From Caldilineaceae bacterium (GTDB lineage Bacteria > Chloroflexota > Anaerolineae > Caldilineales > Caldilineaceae), in contig JAHBVG010000001.1 in NCBI GenBank assembly GCA_019637695.1, forward strand, positions 84,948 through 148,947: a DNA stretch of 64,000 nucleotides, given 5' to 3'. The notes under the pieces are model-generated. The model worked only from the letters and a program-made list of their open reading frames with translations, was not told where the DNA came from and searched no databases. Below, piece after piece: positions 1 to 8,583 of the stretch. Within the stretch, counting starts at the first letter, position 1, and each line of letters starts with the position of its first letter. Made by a program: the position numbers and the translations under genes.

Positions 1-396
1 TATCTCAAAGCCATGAAGCCGGAAATTCAGATCATTGGCTGTCTGCCCATCAACTCGCCGGTGATGGCCGAATCGGTGCGCCAGGGGCAGATCGTAGAGA
101 TGGAGACGCTACCCACCCTCTCCGACGGCACTGCCGGCGGCATTGAGGAAGGGGCAATCACCTTTGCCGCCTGCCAGCAATTTGTAGACGAGTGGATGCT
201 GGTGGGGGAGCGCGAGATCGCCGACGCCGTCCGTCTTGTGTATCAGACGCACGGCGAAGTGATCGAAGGGTCTGCCGGGGTCGCCATCGCTGCGCTGTTA
301 ATACGTCCCCAGCGCTGGCAGGGTCAGACCGTCGCCGTCGTCGTTTGTGGCGGCAACATTGACCCGGCAATATTCGATAAGATCATCGCAGAGTAA
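1..396 (+). CDS. Threonine/serine dehydratase-type PLP enzyme, C-terminal part (5' end outside window)
   Basis: The frame is open from base 1, so the gene is cut by the window edge; about 131 C-terminal residues remain. The visible part has the small-domain features of fold-type II PLP enzymes of the threonine/serine dehydratase group: a Gly-rich turn (DGTAGGIEEG), a Glu-Gly-Ser-Ala segment (VIEGSAGVA) that in the family follows the cofactor-phosphate region, and the terminal signature VVCGGNID. The family deaminates L-threonine or L-serine to the 2-oxo acid. The catalytic lysine lies upstream and cannot be checked. There is no sign of an ACT regulatory domain, which suggests the catabolic or short type. 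The mutarotase gene follows after about 40 bases on the same strand. Confidence 0.8.
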   Translation, partial: YLKAMKPEIQIIGCLPINSPVMAESVRQGQIVEMETLPTLSDGTAGGIEEGAITFAACQQFVDEWMLVGEREIADAVRLVYQTHGEVIEGSAGVAIAALLIRPQRWQGQTVAVVVCGGNIDPAIFDKIIAE

Positions 397-435
397 AAGG
401 TTAACGCAAAGGGGCAACACTTGAGGAGAAAATCG

Positions 436-1344
436 ATGAATCACTCTTTGCAGAGACTCAATCAACGCTTCGCCCTGGCCGACGCCCTCTCCTTTGTGGC
501 CGGTCCTGGGGATCTGCCCACGGCGCGCATCCACAACCGGCACGCCCGCGCCGAGATCTGCCTGCTGGGCGCGCATATCCTCTCATTTCAACCGCACGGC
601 GAGGAGCCGGTCCTGTGGATGAGCCGGGAGAGCAATTTCGCCGTGGGCAAGGCGATCCGCGGCGGCATCCCGGTCTGCTGGCCCTGGTTCGCCGGTCATC
701 CCACCGACAGCAGCAAACCATCCCACGGATTCGTGCGCACTGCGCTCTGGTCCGTGACGGATACGCGCAATTTGGCGAATGGCGAAACGCAGATCGAACT
801 GGGGATCGAAAGCAATGAGGAGACGCTGGCGCTCTGGCCCCATCGTTTCGAGTTGCGGCTGCGGGCGACCGTGGGGACGACGTTGACCGTCGAGTTAATC
901 AGCCACAATCCCGGCGAAGAGGCGTTCACCTACACCGGCGCGCTGCACAGCTACTTCACCGTGGGCGACTCTACCGAGATTGCTATCCACGGGCTGGCGG
1001 ATGGGGATTACCTCGACAAGACTGAGAGCTTTGCCCGCAAGACGCAGCGCGGCCCGATCCAGATCAGCGGACCAACCGACCGCATCTATCTCGACACCGA
1101 CACCGAGTGCGTCATCGACGATCCTGGGTTGGGACGGCGCATCCACATTGGCAAGAGCAACTCTCACACCACCGTGGTATGGAACCCGTGGAGCAGCGGC
1201 GCGGCCCGCCTCCCCGACTTTGGCGACGACGAATACAGGGGCATGGTCTGCGTGGAAACCGCCCGCGCCGCTGAGGACGTGGCGACTGTCCCCGCGGGGG
1301 GAGAGGATCGGTTAACGGCGCGGATTTGGATCGAGAGAGAGTGA
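436..1344 (+). CDS. D-hexose-6-phosphate mutarotase / aldose 1-epimerase-like (YeaD type)
   Basis: About 302 residues. Members of this family interconvert alpha and beta anomers of hexose 6-phosphates in the cytoplasm. The expected sequence blocks are present: IRGGIPVCWPWF near residue 75, PSHGFVRTALW (active-site His), a second His in GALHSYFTVGD, and a C-terminal CVETARA block carrying the catalytic Glu. The ATG at 436 is preferred because GAGGAGA lies 7 bases upstream; a TTG at 421 in the same frame would place the ribosome site inside the gene. It may be co-transcribed with the upstream dehydratase. There is no signal peptide. The assignment is secure at family level; the exact sugar is unknown. 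Confidence 0.88.
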   Translation: MNHSLQRLNQRFALADALSFVAGPGDLPTARIHNRHARAEICLLGAHILSFQPHGEEPVLWMSRESNFAVGKAIRGGIPVCWPWFAGHPTDSSKPSHGFVRTALWSVTDTRNLANGETQIELGIESNEETLALWPHRFELRLRATVGTTLTVELISHNPGEEAFTYTGALHSYFTVGDSTEIAIHGLADGDYLDKTESFARKTQRGPIQISGPTDRIYLDTDTECVIDDPGLGRRIHIGKSNSHTTVVWNPWSSGAARLPDFGDDEYRGMVCVETARAAEDVATVPAGGEDRLTARIWIERE

Positions 1345-1476
1345 CTGGGGATTAGTGACTGGGGATCGCGTACAGCATCCCCAATCTCATAATCGCCCAG
1401 TCGCTTTCAACACGACATTCGGCGACTAAGCGATTTCAGAAATTCGACACAATCCCAGTCACCTGTCATCTGTCAC
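1345..1476. repeat. Intergenic heptad-like repeat block with inverted arrangement
   Basis: The gap between the convergent mutarotase and Dabb genes is built of short words (GACTGGG, GATTAGT, and their complements CCCAGTC, CCCAATC). The left half carries the forward words and the right half the complements, so the block can fold back on itself. The word GCGATTTCAGAA near 1433 recurs near 6223 in another intergenic block. Confidence 0.6.
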
Positions 1477-1800
1477 CTATCCATTCTTCACCCAATAATC
1501 GAGTACCAGCACCTTCTCCACATGCGGACGCAGCACAGCGCCGAATGCCTTGTGGTCGGGGTGAGGCAGGTAGACAGCGCGGGCATCCTCATCTTTGAAG
1601 GTGACGAAGAAGCAGTGGGTGTAGCCATCGGCGCGGCCTTCGATGCTAACATCGACCCCCCACTCGAAATCGTGGATGGCGTCGATCTTGGCGGGCAGAC
1701 CGCGGAAGGCGTTTTCGATCTCCGTGATCTGTTCGGGCGTGGTCCCCTCTTTGAACTTGAAGAGGACGACGTGGCGGAGAAGAGGTTGAGATTCGGGCAT
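1477..1800 (-). CDS. Stress-responsive Dabb (A/B barrel) family protein
   Basis: A 107-residue protein with the dimeric alpha/beta-barrel (Dabb) pattern: RHVVLFKFKEGTT at the N-terminus, a central FEWGVDVS strand, HCFFVTFKDEDARAVYLPHP and a closing VLDYWVKNG. Full length for the family. Dabb proteins are small dimeric ferredoxin-like folds; some are enzymes of polyketide cyclisation or aromatic degradation, but most are uncharacterised. Nothing nearby fixes a substrate. It is followed at a distance by no same-strand partner and is surrounded by repeat-containing spacers. The biochemical role is unknown. Confidence 0.85.
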   Translation of the reverse strand: MPESQPLLRHVVLFKFKEGTTPEQITEIENAFRGLPAKIDAIHDFEWGVDVSIEGRADGYTHCFFVTFKDEDARAVYLPHPDHKAFGAVLRPHVEKVLVLDYWVKNG

Positions 1801-1915
1801 GAGTTTGTCCTTTGGGAGATTGGAGATTAGAGATTGGGGGATTGGTGATAGGTGACTGGGAGTGCGTCAAGCCTCTGCAATCCCCTAATCGCCCAATCGC
1901 CTAATCTCATCGGAT
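1801..1915. repeat. Intergenic heptad-like repeat block
   Basis: A short spacer made mostly of the words GGAGATT, AGAGATT, GGGGGATT, GGTGATA and GGTGACTGGGA, then CCCTAATC, CCCAATC and CCTAATC. It has the same composition as the blocks at 1345-1476 and 6184-6275. Confidence 0.55.
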
Positions 1916-2692
1916 TTACGACACATTGTCGCCGCGTAAAAACTCTGCTACATGCTCCGCGCCGGGGAAGCGGATCGCATCCATGAGATCGAGGATGGCC
2001 TGCCGATCCCACGGGACTTCGCGGCGTTCATAGAGGTAGCCGCTTTCGTCCGCGCTGAGGATACCGTAGCTAGCGTTGAGGCTGGGCACGCGCGGATTGG
2101 AGACGCTGGCCGGATTGACCACGCGCACGCGGTGACCGTTCTCCAATTCGACGGTCCGATCCACCGGAACATGGGTGTGGCCGACGAAAACAAGATCCGC
2201 TGTGCAGCCATGAAAAAGTTCACGCATCTCCGCTTCGGGCGTTTCCATCGTCACGCCATCGCCAGTATCGGTCCCCGGCGAGGCGTGGACGAGGAGTACT
2301 TGTGCGCCGTCGAGTAGATCCACTCGCTGTTCCAATGGAATCTGGTGCAGAAAGGGCAGCCAGCCGGTGGTGGTCACTGCCCCAGCGGTCCACGCCAGCG
2401 AGGCGACGATTTCTACATAAATCTGGACCTTGTGGAGATCCCCCACGCGCTCTTCAAGGTTCGCAAACGGCAGATCGCCTGTGAGCAGGTAACGATCCGT
2501 GTTGCCGCGCACGATCCGCTGGTTGGGGATGGCGCGAATCTGCTCCAGCGCCAGCAGCGGCTGCGGTCCCAGCGCGCAGAGATCGCCCAAAATCCAGGTT
2601 GCGTCCACGCCGCCGTGGGCTTCAATGTCCGCCAGCACTGCGTCCAACGCCAGCCGGTTGCCGTGGATGTCTGAAAGAATGGCAATCTTCAT
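1916..2692 (-). CDS. Calcineurin-like metallophosphoesterase (YfcE/MJ0936-type)
   Basis: About 258 residues, full length. The binuclear-metal motifs are all present in order: SDIHGN (residues 7-12), GDLCALGP, RGNTD, VHASPG and GHTHVP near residue 180. This small cytoplasmic subfamily hydrolyses phosphodiesters or phosphomonoesters; the true substrate is usually unknown. The start at 2692 (ATG with GAGGA upstream) is chosen because the phosphoesterase fold begins there. The frame is open for 20 more codons upstream, but these show no homology. Confidence 0.87.
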   Translation of the reverse strand: MKIAILSDIHGNRLALDAVLADIEAHGGVDATWILGDLCALGPQPLLALEQIRAIPNQRIVRGNTDRYLLTGDLPFANLEERVGDLHKVQIYVEIVASLAWTAGAVTTTGWLPFLHQIPLEQRVDLLDGAQVLLVHASPGTDTGDGVTMETPEAEMRELFHGCTADLVFVGHTHVPVDRTVELENGHRVRVVNPASVSNPRVPSLNASYGILSADESGYLYERREVPWDRQAILDLMDAIRFPGAEHVAEFLRGDNVS

Positions 2693-2869
2693 CGATCCTC
2701 TACCTTCCTTTGTGAACAGGTTCCGTTCATGGTTCCGCTGCGAAAAGGGCAAAAGACCGAGTTTTTGATGACGATGCTCTCCTGAGAACTCAAGTCAATG
2801 CCACGAAAAACTCCGTTTTTGCAGTTGAGTTGTTCATTATCCACCAAAACGCGCCATTGGGCGAATGGA

Positions 2870-3286
2870 TCACAATTGGGTAGCGCGCAGCCGACGCGAG
2901 GTGACGGCGTACCCCGCCCAGCCAATCAGCCCCACCGCCGCCATGACCAGCGCCATGTATGGGGCGTCGGCCCAGATCCAGCGCACGCCCTCTGCGCCAA
3001 AAGTGAAGGAGACTGTCATGCCGCTGAAAAAGATTGCGGATGCCATATAGAGCGCACGGCGCCGCAGCAAAGTTTGAGTGGTCTGTAATGCTTTCATCTC
3101 GTCCTCCTGATTGGTTGAACCGTTGTCGAGTTTGGGTAGTTTGAGATCTCCTTGCCGCTGTACCATCTGGGCGAACTCGTCATCCTGGGCCAGGAAAGCC
3201 TCGACCAGCGCGTTGGTGTCGTCGCTGGCTTCACCGGCTAGGTACAAAGGCAGCAGATCGGTGATCACATCACGGGTAATTTTCAT
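2870..3286 (-). CDS. Putative membrane anti-sigma factor (partner of the adjacent ECF sigma)
   Basis: 138 residues, starting 11 bases after the ECF sigma gene on the same strand. The N-terminus has the DLLPLYLAGEASDD pattern typical of anti-sigma N-terminal domains, but the Cys residues of the zinc-binding zf-HC2 form are absent (an Arg stands where CDVI is usual), so it would be a ZAS-like domain without zinc. Two hydrophobic segments follow (about residues 80-95 and 105-128), ending with a basic C-terminus. The expected role, by family knowledge and gene order, is to hold the sigma factor at the membrane until a signal arrives. The signal is unknown. Confidence 0.7.
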   Translation of the reverse strand: MKITRDVITDLLPLYLAGEASDDTNALVEAFLAQDDEFAQMVQRQGDLKLPKLDNGSTNQEDEMKALQTTQTLLRRRALYMASAIFFSGMTVSFTFGAEGVRWIWADAPYMALVMAAVGLIGWAGYAVTSRRLRATQL

Positions 3287-3297
3287 GGCTATGTTCC

Positions 3298-3780
3298 TTA
3301 CTCACGTTGCGCGGCCAGTTTGAGCCGAGCGCGGTGAACTTTGACTTTGGCTGCGGCAACAGAAATGTCGAGGATGGCGGCGATCTCCTCGTAGGGCAGA
3401 TCCTCTTCCACACGCAGGATCAGGGCGACGCGGTCGATCTCAGGAAGCGTTTGCAGAACGCAGATCACACGCGCCAGTTCCGTGCGCTGTTCGTTGATCT
3501 CCGTCGGTGATGGACTGGTCGAAGTCAGCTCGTCGCTAAGTTCCACCTGCCGCTGCGCCTGCTTGCGCGCCTGTAAATAGAGATTGCGCGCAATTGTGAA
3601 GAGGTAGCCCTTGACCGTCGCCATGCGCACCCGATCAAAACCCGCCCAAACGCGCACAAAGGTCTCCGCGGTGATGTCGTCGGCTTCGTCGCCGTCGCCG
3701 CAGAGCCAGAAAGCAAAGCGGCGTACATCGGCGGCGTACCGAGCATAGAGTTCGTGGAAGCCCAGCGGCGCGTCGTTCAT
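3298..3780 (-). CDS. RNA polymerase ECF sigma-70 factor
   Basis: 160 residues, the usual ECF size. Region 2 covers about residues 10-75 (LYARYAADVRRFAFW, DEADDITAETFVRVW, GYLFTIARNLYL). Region 4 covers about 100-155 (LPEIDRVALILRVEEDLPYEEIAAILDIS as a helix-turn-helix, then KVKVHRAR). It directs RNA polymerase to a stress or envelope regulon and is probably controlled by the anti-sigma protein encoded immediately downstream. The -10/-35 targets cannot be deduced. Confidence 0.92.
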   Translation of the reverse strand: MNDAPLGFHELYARYAADVRRFAFWLCGDGDEADDITAETFVRVWAGFDRVRMATVKGYLFTIARNLYLQARKQAQRQVELSDELTSTSPSPTEINEQRTELARVICVLQTLPEIDRVALILRVEEDLPYEEIAAILDISVAAAKVKVHRARLKLAAQRE

Positions 3781-3849
3781 AGCTATACTATTGTCGAGGG
3801 GGCGAAAAGTTACACCTGATCGCGGATCACGTTACGGCTGTGGCGATTG

Positions 3850-5673
3850 CTATTCCAATACAAACACAGCTAGTTCATAGCCAGCGAGCGAAAGATGGTC
3901 CAAATCCGCCGCTGTGGCCTCCCCCGTCGCCGCGTCGAAGCGGATGGGGCGACCGTCGGCGCTGAGTGTGGCGCGCACGGTCAGCGGCGCGCGCTCCTCG
4001 TTGAAGAGGAGGTAGATCTGATAGCCGTTCTTGATGATGTGGCGCACGCGCAGCGCGGGCGACGGCGGATCGACGATCACATCGGGCCAGGTGAGGGCGT
4101 CGATCCGCTCGATGAGATCGTCAGCGGGAAAGTGGATCAGCCGCCCGGCCTGCGCCAATCGATCCAGCGCAGGGATGGCGCGCGGATCGGGCTCGTGGGC
4201 TATGATCACGGCGGCGTAGTGGATACCCACAAGATCGACGCCATCCTCATCCACAATGGCATCTTCCCATAGGTGGCGCTCTTCGAGATAGTTAAAATCG
4301 CGCTGATGTTGGAAGCAAACTTTGGCCGGTTCCCAGGGCAGATAGTCCGCTGCGCCGAGGATGGCGATCTGGCAGACGTGCGCGGCGTCGGTGTTGAGCC
4401 ACGAGAGACGGCGGCAGCGGTCAGCGTATTGGGGGAAGCGATCCCACCACGGGCTGTTGGGGCCGACATCGGGCGGGCGTTCGTCGCGACGGATGCCGCG
4501 CACGGAATAGTAAAAGGCGTGGGGGATGATCTGGTTGACGCCGCGCACGAAGCACCAATCGGCCAGCCAGTTCATCTCGGCCCAGGTCAGCTCATGGCCG
4601 TACGCGCCGCAGCATTCGTTGGTGTTGCGCCGTCGCCCCAGGTGGATCATGGCCGAGGAGCTGCACTTGCCCTGTGTGGCTTGTTCCCCTTCCAACGCGG
4701 ACGGCTCGTCGGGCAGCACCCAACGCCAGACCAGATCCTGGCCGGGGATGTGAAAGTAACGCTCGGCGCCGATGTCATCCCCGCGGGCGGGGTGGCCGGT
4801 GAGGGGCAGACCGTGGCCCTCGCACCACTCAAAGAGTTGACGATACCATGTCTCTTCCATGCGCAGAGCGACGGCGCGCTCATAATCGCGGCGATAGCGG
4901 ACGGCATCAACTTCGTCATCGTACCAGAGCGCGGGTAGGCGCGGTGTAAAATCGTAGCCGAGGATGCGATTGACGTGTTCGAGGATGCCCGTCGTCCCCG
5001 CAATGACGCCCCGTTCGCGCGGACGCCCCACCGGGCTGGGTTCATCTGTAAAGATCGCCATGACGGTCTTGCCGAAATACTGTGAAAACCGGGCGGCAAA
5101 GCTGTCGTAGACGTGACGAATGAAGCTGGCCACAGCGTCCGGGTTGAGCAGATCTCCGGCGGGCGGCTCGTCCTCGGCGGGGCCGTCGCCGATGTAGTGG
5201 ATGCCGCGGATGAAGGCGTCCAACGGGCGGTCGATGACGGCCATGCGCGCGCCGTTGCCCCGTTCTACCACGGCGGCCAACGTTTGGTCTGGTGGAAGCG
5301 GCGGCAGATCCTCGCCCGCGGCAAGATCGATCTTATCTAAACAGCGAGTTTGAAAGCGGGGATTTTCGGCCACCACCTGCCCTGCGGACGATCCCGACGG
5401 GTACATGCCCTCGTCGTAGAGAATGACAACCATGCCGCGGCGTTCGGCCTCGGCGATGGCAATGTCGTAAAAATGGAGCAGTTCGTCGGACATCCACCCT
5501 AGCGTGCGGGGCAGCCCCACGCGTGGATGGATCACAAAGCCGTGGGCGCCGTGATCTTGAAAGTCGCCGATCTGGCGCACGATCTCTGCTTCGTCGAGAT
5601 CGTCGTTCCAAAACCAGAAGGGCATGACGCTGAATTCAGATGACGGGTTGCGTAGTTCATCCCAAAATGACAA
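3850..5673 (-). CDS. Putative glycoside hydrolase, GH106-like (alpha-L-rhamnosidase-related)
   Basis: 607 residues with no signal peptide. The N-terminus shows the barrel start typical of GH106-like proteins: VMPFWFWNDDLDEAEIVRQI, GAHGFVIHPRVGLP, GMVVILYDEGMYPSGSSAG. An acidic motif FTDEPSP and a later CCGAYGHELTWAEM segment are compatible with catalytic or substrate residues. The C-terminal 120 residues look like a beta-sandwich accessory domain. Related enzymes remove rhamnose from plant or pectic glycans; many relatives in this superfamily have other or unknown substrates, so alpha-rhamnosidase is only a guess. Its start lies 4 bases from the stop of the upstream GIY-YIG gene, which suggests co-transcription. 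Confidence 0.65.
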   Translation of the reverse strand: MSFWDELRNPSSEFSVMPFWFWNDDLDEAEIVRQIGDFQDHGAHGFVIHPRVGLPRTLGWMSDELLHFYDIAIAEAERRGMVVILYDEGMYPSGSSAGQVVAENPRFQTRCLDKIDLAAGEDLPPLPPDQTLAAVVERGNGARMAVIDRPLDAFIRGIHYIGDGPAEDEPPAGDLLNPDAVASFIRHVYDSFAARFSQYFGKTVMAIFTDEPSPVGRPRERGVIAGTTGILEHVNRILGYDFTPRLPALWYDDEVDAVRYRRDYERAVALRMEETWYRQLFEWCEGHGLPLTGHPARGDDIGAERYFHIPGQDLVWRWVLPDEPSALEGEQATQGKCSSSAMIHLGRRRNTNECCGAYGHELTWAEMNWLADWCFVRGVNQIIPHAFYYSVRGIRRDERPPDVGPNSPWWDRFPQYADRCRRLSWLNTDAAHVCQIAILGAADYLPWEPAKVCFQHQRDFNYLEERHLWEDAIVDEDGVDLVGIHYAAVIIAHEPDPRAIPALDRLAQAGRLIHFPADDLIERIDALTWPDVIVDPPSPALRVRHIIKNGYQIYLLFNEERAPLTVRATLSADGRPIRFDAATGEATAADLDHLSLAGYELAVFVLE

Positions 5674-5676
5674 GGA

Positions 5677-6183
5677 TCACCTCTCTTCATTGCTATACCG
5701 TTGGCGGTCGGCCCAGCGGTTTGCCTGTTCGGCATCGTGGATCATGCGATTGGGGCTGCGCGGACGGCGACCTTTGGCGGTAGGCGGGTTGTAACAGGCA
5801 GGCAGCGGCGTCGGCAGCCGGTTGAGCATCTCGTTGAGACAGGGCGCGTACTGCTCGATCAACGCAGCCTCGGCTGCTTCGACGCTATGGCCAAGCGTTG
5901 CAAATTGTAGATCCTGCGAACCCATCAACTCGACGGTGAAGTGCAGCGCCCGCGGCCAGTTCATGAGAATAAAGCGCCCGATCAGCGACCGTCCCTTGAA
6001 GCCATCAATGAGATGGGTCCACACCCGCGTGAAGGCCGTCTGCGAGCGCCCAACGTAGAAGACCAGATCCCCGTCGCGGAAAAGGTAGAGATCATACGCC
6101 TTCCACGCTTCGGGGCAATCCGCGATCACCAAAAACTGGCGCAGCGCGAGGATGGTGGGGGTGAGTGGACGTTCGAGAGTCAT
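5677..6183 (-). CDS. GIY-YIG nuclease-like protein
   Basis: 168 residues. The central region YDLYLFRDGDLVFYVGRS fits the GIY-YIG hairpin (first strand LYLF, second strand FYVG), followed by the conserved Arg/His helix (RVWTHLIDGFKG), a Glu in EAAEAALIEQY and the N of CLNEM. The Gly-Ile-Tyr of the first motif is replaced by LYLF, so the active site is degenerate or divergent. The C-terminal tail is basic (KGRRPRSPNR). This could be a standalone GIY-YIG protein of unknown DNA target. It is probably co-transcribed with the downstream glycosidase. Confidence 0.6.
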   Translation of the reverse strand: MTLERPLTPTILALRQFLVIADCPEAWKAYDLYLFRDGDLVFYVGRSQTAFTRVWTHLIDGFKGRSLIGRFILMNWPRALHFTVELMGSQDLQFATLGHSVEAAEAALIEQYAPCLNEMLNRLPTPLPACYNPPTAKGRRPRSPNRMIHDAEQANRWADRQRYSNEER

Positions 6184-6275
6184 TGGTGATTTGTGACTGG
6201 GGATTGGGGATTAGGCGATTAGGCGATTTCAGAAGATCGACACGATCTCAATCCCCAGTCCCCGATCCCTAACTT
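6184..6275. repeat. Intergenic heptad-like repeat block with inverted arms
   Basis: The left half has GTGACTGGGGATTGGGGATTAGG and the right half its complement words (CAATCCCCAGTCCCCGATCCC). The middle carries GCGATTTCAGAA plus TCGACACGATC, nearly identical to the sequence at 1433-1459. Confidence 0.6.
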
Positions 6276-7220
6276 TCACGCAACCCGGCTCAACAACGGC
6301 TGACCATGCAGCCCTGCGAGCAAATTGTCCACTGTGCGCTGGGCCATGCCGATGCGGGTCTGGCGGGTGGCGCTGCCCAGGTGCGGGGCGATGATCAGGT
6401 TGGGCAACGCCAATAGTGGATGATCCCGCGGCAGCGGCTCCGGTTCGGTGACGTCGAGGGCAGCGCCGGCGATCCACTTTGCGGTGAGCGCTTCGAGCAG
6501 CGCGTCGTGATCCACCACACCGCCGCGGGCCAGGTTGATGAGATAGGCGGTGGGCTTCATCTGGCGCAGTTGATCGCGCCCGATCAGGCTGCGCGTCTCT
6601 GGCGTCAGCGGCACGTTGAGCGTCACAAAGTCCGCCTGGGCCAGCAGGTCGGGCAGGGCGGCGTAGGTGGCGCCGGTTTCCGCCTCGGCGTCGAGATTGC
6701 GGTTGCGGTTGTGGTAGAGGATGGTCATATCGAAGCCGCTCGCCCGCCGCGCCACCTGTTTGCCAATGGCGCCCATGCCGATGATCCCCAGCGTCGAGCC
6801 GTAGACCTCGTGGCCGTGGAGAATGCTGGGATCGTAAGCGGTGAATTCGGGGCTATGGGCGTAACGGTCGCCGATCGCCACATTGCGCGCAATCGCCATA
6901 AGCAGGGCGAAGGTCATGTCTGCGGTGGCGTTGTCCACAAAACCGGGCGTGTTGCCCACGGGGATGCCCCGTTCCCGCGCGGCGTGGAGGTCGATGTGAT
7001 CCACGCCCACGCCGAAGTTGCTGATGATGCGCAGGTTGGGCATACGGTCCATCTCCGCGCCGCCAATGTGGGGATGGCCGTAGGTGAGGAAGCCCTCGGC
7101 CTCGGCCAGCAGCGCCGGATCGGTCTCCATGCCGCGCCAGAGTTCCACGCGGCAGAGATCGCCGATCATTTCCAGCATTTGCGGCGGCAATTGGGTCTCG
7201 GTCAAAATCAAATAGGACAT
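6276..7220 (-). CDS. D-isomer-specific 2-hydroxyacid dehydrogenase (glyoxylate/hydroxypyruvate reductase-like)
   Basis: About 314 residues, full length. The NAD(P)-binding domain has the Rossmann motif LGIIGMGAIGKQVA, the substrate-side block ISNFGVGVDHID, the catalytic Arg in INLARGGVVD, Glu in DVTEPEPLP and His in IIAPHLGSAT. The family reduces 2-oxo acids such as glyoxylate or hydroxypyruvate to D-2-hydroxy acids. The ATG at 7220 is preferred (GGAG about 8 bases upstream) over a TTG two codons earlier. The substrate is not determined. Confidence 0.9.
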   Translation of the reverse strand: MSYLILTETQLPPQMLEMIGDLCRVELWRGMETDPALLAEAEGFLTYGHPHIGGAEMDRMPNLRIISNFGVGVDHIDLHAARERGIPVGNTPGFVDNATADMTFALLMAIARNVAIGDRYAHSPEFTAYDPSILHGHEVYGSTLGIIGMGAIGKQVARRASGFDMTILYHNRNRNLDAEAETGATYAALPDLLAQADFVTLNVPLTPETRSLIGRDQLRQMKPTAYLINLARGGVVDHDALLEALTAKWIAGAALDVTEPEPLPRDHPLLALPNLIIAPHLGSATRQTRIGMAQRTVDNLLAGLHGQPLLSRVA

Positions 7221-7311
7221 GGGCAATTCTCCGGTTGATGTACGACGAAATTCATTTCTTCCCTCTTTCTCTGCGTCTCTGCCTCTCCGCTCCTATGCAT
7301 TAAAACTCCCC

Positions 7312-8172
7312 TTACGCGGGATCATCCTCCTGTGTGGCGATGGGACGTGTGTTGTCGGTGATCCACTCGCTCCACGAGCCGGGGTAGATGCGCGATTCGC
7401 CCATGCCAGCGTAGAGCATAGCCAGGGCGTTGTGGGTGGCGGTGACGCCCGACCCACAGTAGAAGACAACTTGCTGCGAAGGACGCGCGCCGATGAGCGG
7501 ACCATAGAGCCGTTTGAGTTCTTCCGCCGGCAGGAAGCGTCCTTCGTGCAGATTTTGGGCGTAGAAATAGTTGCGCGCCCGTGGAATGTGACCAGCAATC
7601 GGATCGTGGGTCTCGTTCATGCCATAGTAGCGTTCGGGAGCGCGGGCGTCGACCAATAGGAACTCGCCGCTCTCTATGTTGCGCGCCACCTCCTCAGCGT
7701 CGGCCAACAGTTCAGGCCGAGGACGGGCGACAAACTCGGCGCGAGGGCGACTCTCCACGCCGCCGCGCGAGGGCCGATCCTCGCCTGTCCATGCCGGCCA
7801 GCCGCCGTCGAGGACAGCCACATGCTCGTGACCGAGCCAGCGCAGCATCCACCAGAGGCGGGCCGCAATGGCGCCGCCCCAGTCGTCGTAGACCACCACC
7901 TGCGTTTCGGCGTCAATGCCCCAACCGGAGACCGTCTCCACAAACGCGGCCACCTCTGGCAAGGGATGGCGGCTGGTCTTGCCCGGCTCAATCGGGCCGG
8001 AGAGATCTTCGTTGAGGTGGGCGTAGACCGCGCCGGGGATGTGCGCTTCCTCGTAGGCGCGGCGGCCCAGTTCGGGTTCTTGAAGCGAAAACCGGCAATC
8101 GACAACGGCCCACTGAGGATCGTCCAAATGATCGGCCAGGTCCGCCGTCGAGATAATTGTTGTGTATGACAT
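7312..8172 (-). CDS. Thiosulfate/3-mercaptopyruvate sulfurtransferase (two-domain rhodanese)
   Basis: 286 residues with two rhodanese domains: an inactive N-terminal one (about 5-140, VVDCRFSLQEPELGRRAYEE, HIPGAVYAHL) and a catalytic C-terminal one (about 155-280). The active-site loop is YCGSGVTA with Cys near residue 234; the CGSGVT type is typical of thiosulfate and mercaptopyruvate sulfurtransferases. The enzyme transfers sulfane sulfur to cyanide or thiols in the cytoplasm. The frame stays open upstream of 8172, but those codons belong to an unrelated pseudogene, so the ATG at 8172 starting MSYTT is chosen. Confidence 0.9.
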   Translation of the reverse strand: MSYTTIISTADLADHLDDPQWAVVDCRFSLQEPELGRRAYEEAHIPGAVYAHLNEDLSGPIEPGKTSRHPLPEVAAFVETVSGWGIDAETQVVVYDDWGGAIAARLWWMLRWLGHEHVAVLDGGWPAWTGEDRPSRGGVESRPRAEFVARPRPELLADAEEVARNIESGEFLLVDARAPERYYGMNETHDPIAGHIPRARNYFYAQNLHEGRFLPAEELKRLYGPLIGARPSQQVVFYCGSGVTATHNALAMLYAGMGESRIYPGSWSEWITDNTRPIATQEDDPA

Positions 8173-8263
8173 CGGGGGTATCCACCTTTCTCGTCGTTGA
8201 TAGGAGCAACACTGGGCTTCATTATAGGTTTGCCCCTGCACTCCGTCAACCGAATCCAAGCAT

Positions 8264-8583
8264 CTATTCAATGCCGCGCCGCGCGTAGAACTCGCCCATC
8301 TCCACTGTCTTGCCGGTGTCGCTGCTTTCGATGGCGGCGAAGCAGAGGGCGAGGGTGCGCAGGTGGTTGAGTCCGCTGCATTCGAGTTCAGCGCCATCGC
8401 GCACGTGTGCGATGAACGAGGTGAGCAGGGCGTCGGTGTCGTCGTAGAAGGCTTTGAATCGGGCAGCGGAAGCGGTGTGAGCGCTTCATCCTTCATCTTG
8501 GCGTAGGCTAGATCGGCGAAGAGTTGGCGCTGCACAATGACACCGTCGGTGCAGTCGGTGCGCCATTGGAACTGAAGCGCATC
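8264..8583 (-). pseudogene. Gfo/Idh/MocA-type oxidoreductase, C-terminal remnant with a frameshift
   Basis: Translating the minus strand by hand gives LQFQWRTDCTDGVIVQ and QLFADLAYAKMKDEALTPL in one frame. A one-base slip near 8461 then moves to a second frame carrying FKAFYDDTDALLTSFIAHV, DGAELECSGLNHLRTLALCF and EMGEFYARRGIE before a TAG. Together these form the C-terminal ~100 residues of a Gfo/Idh/MocA oxidoreductase. No start codon or Rossmann domain is present. The piece abuts the truncated GntR gene, so a deletion seems to have fused two unrelated genes and left this end decaying. Confidence 0.7.
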
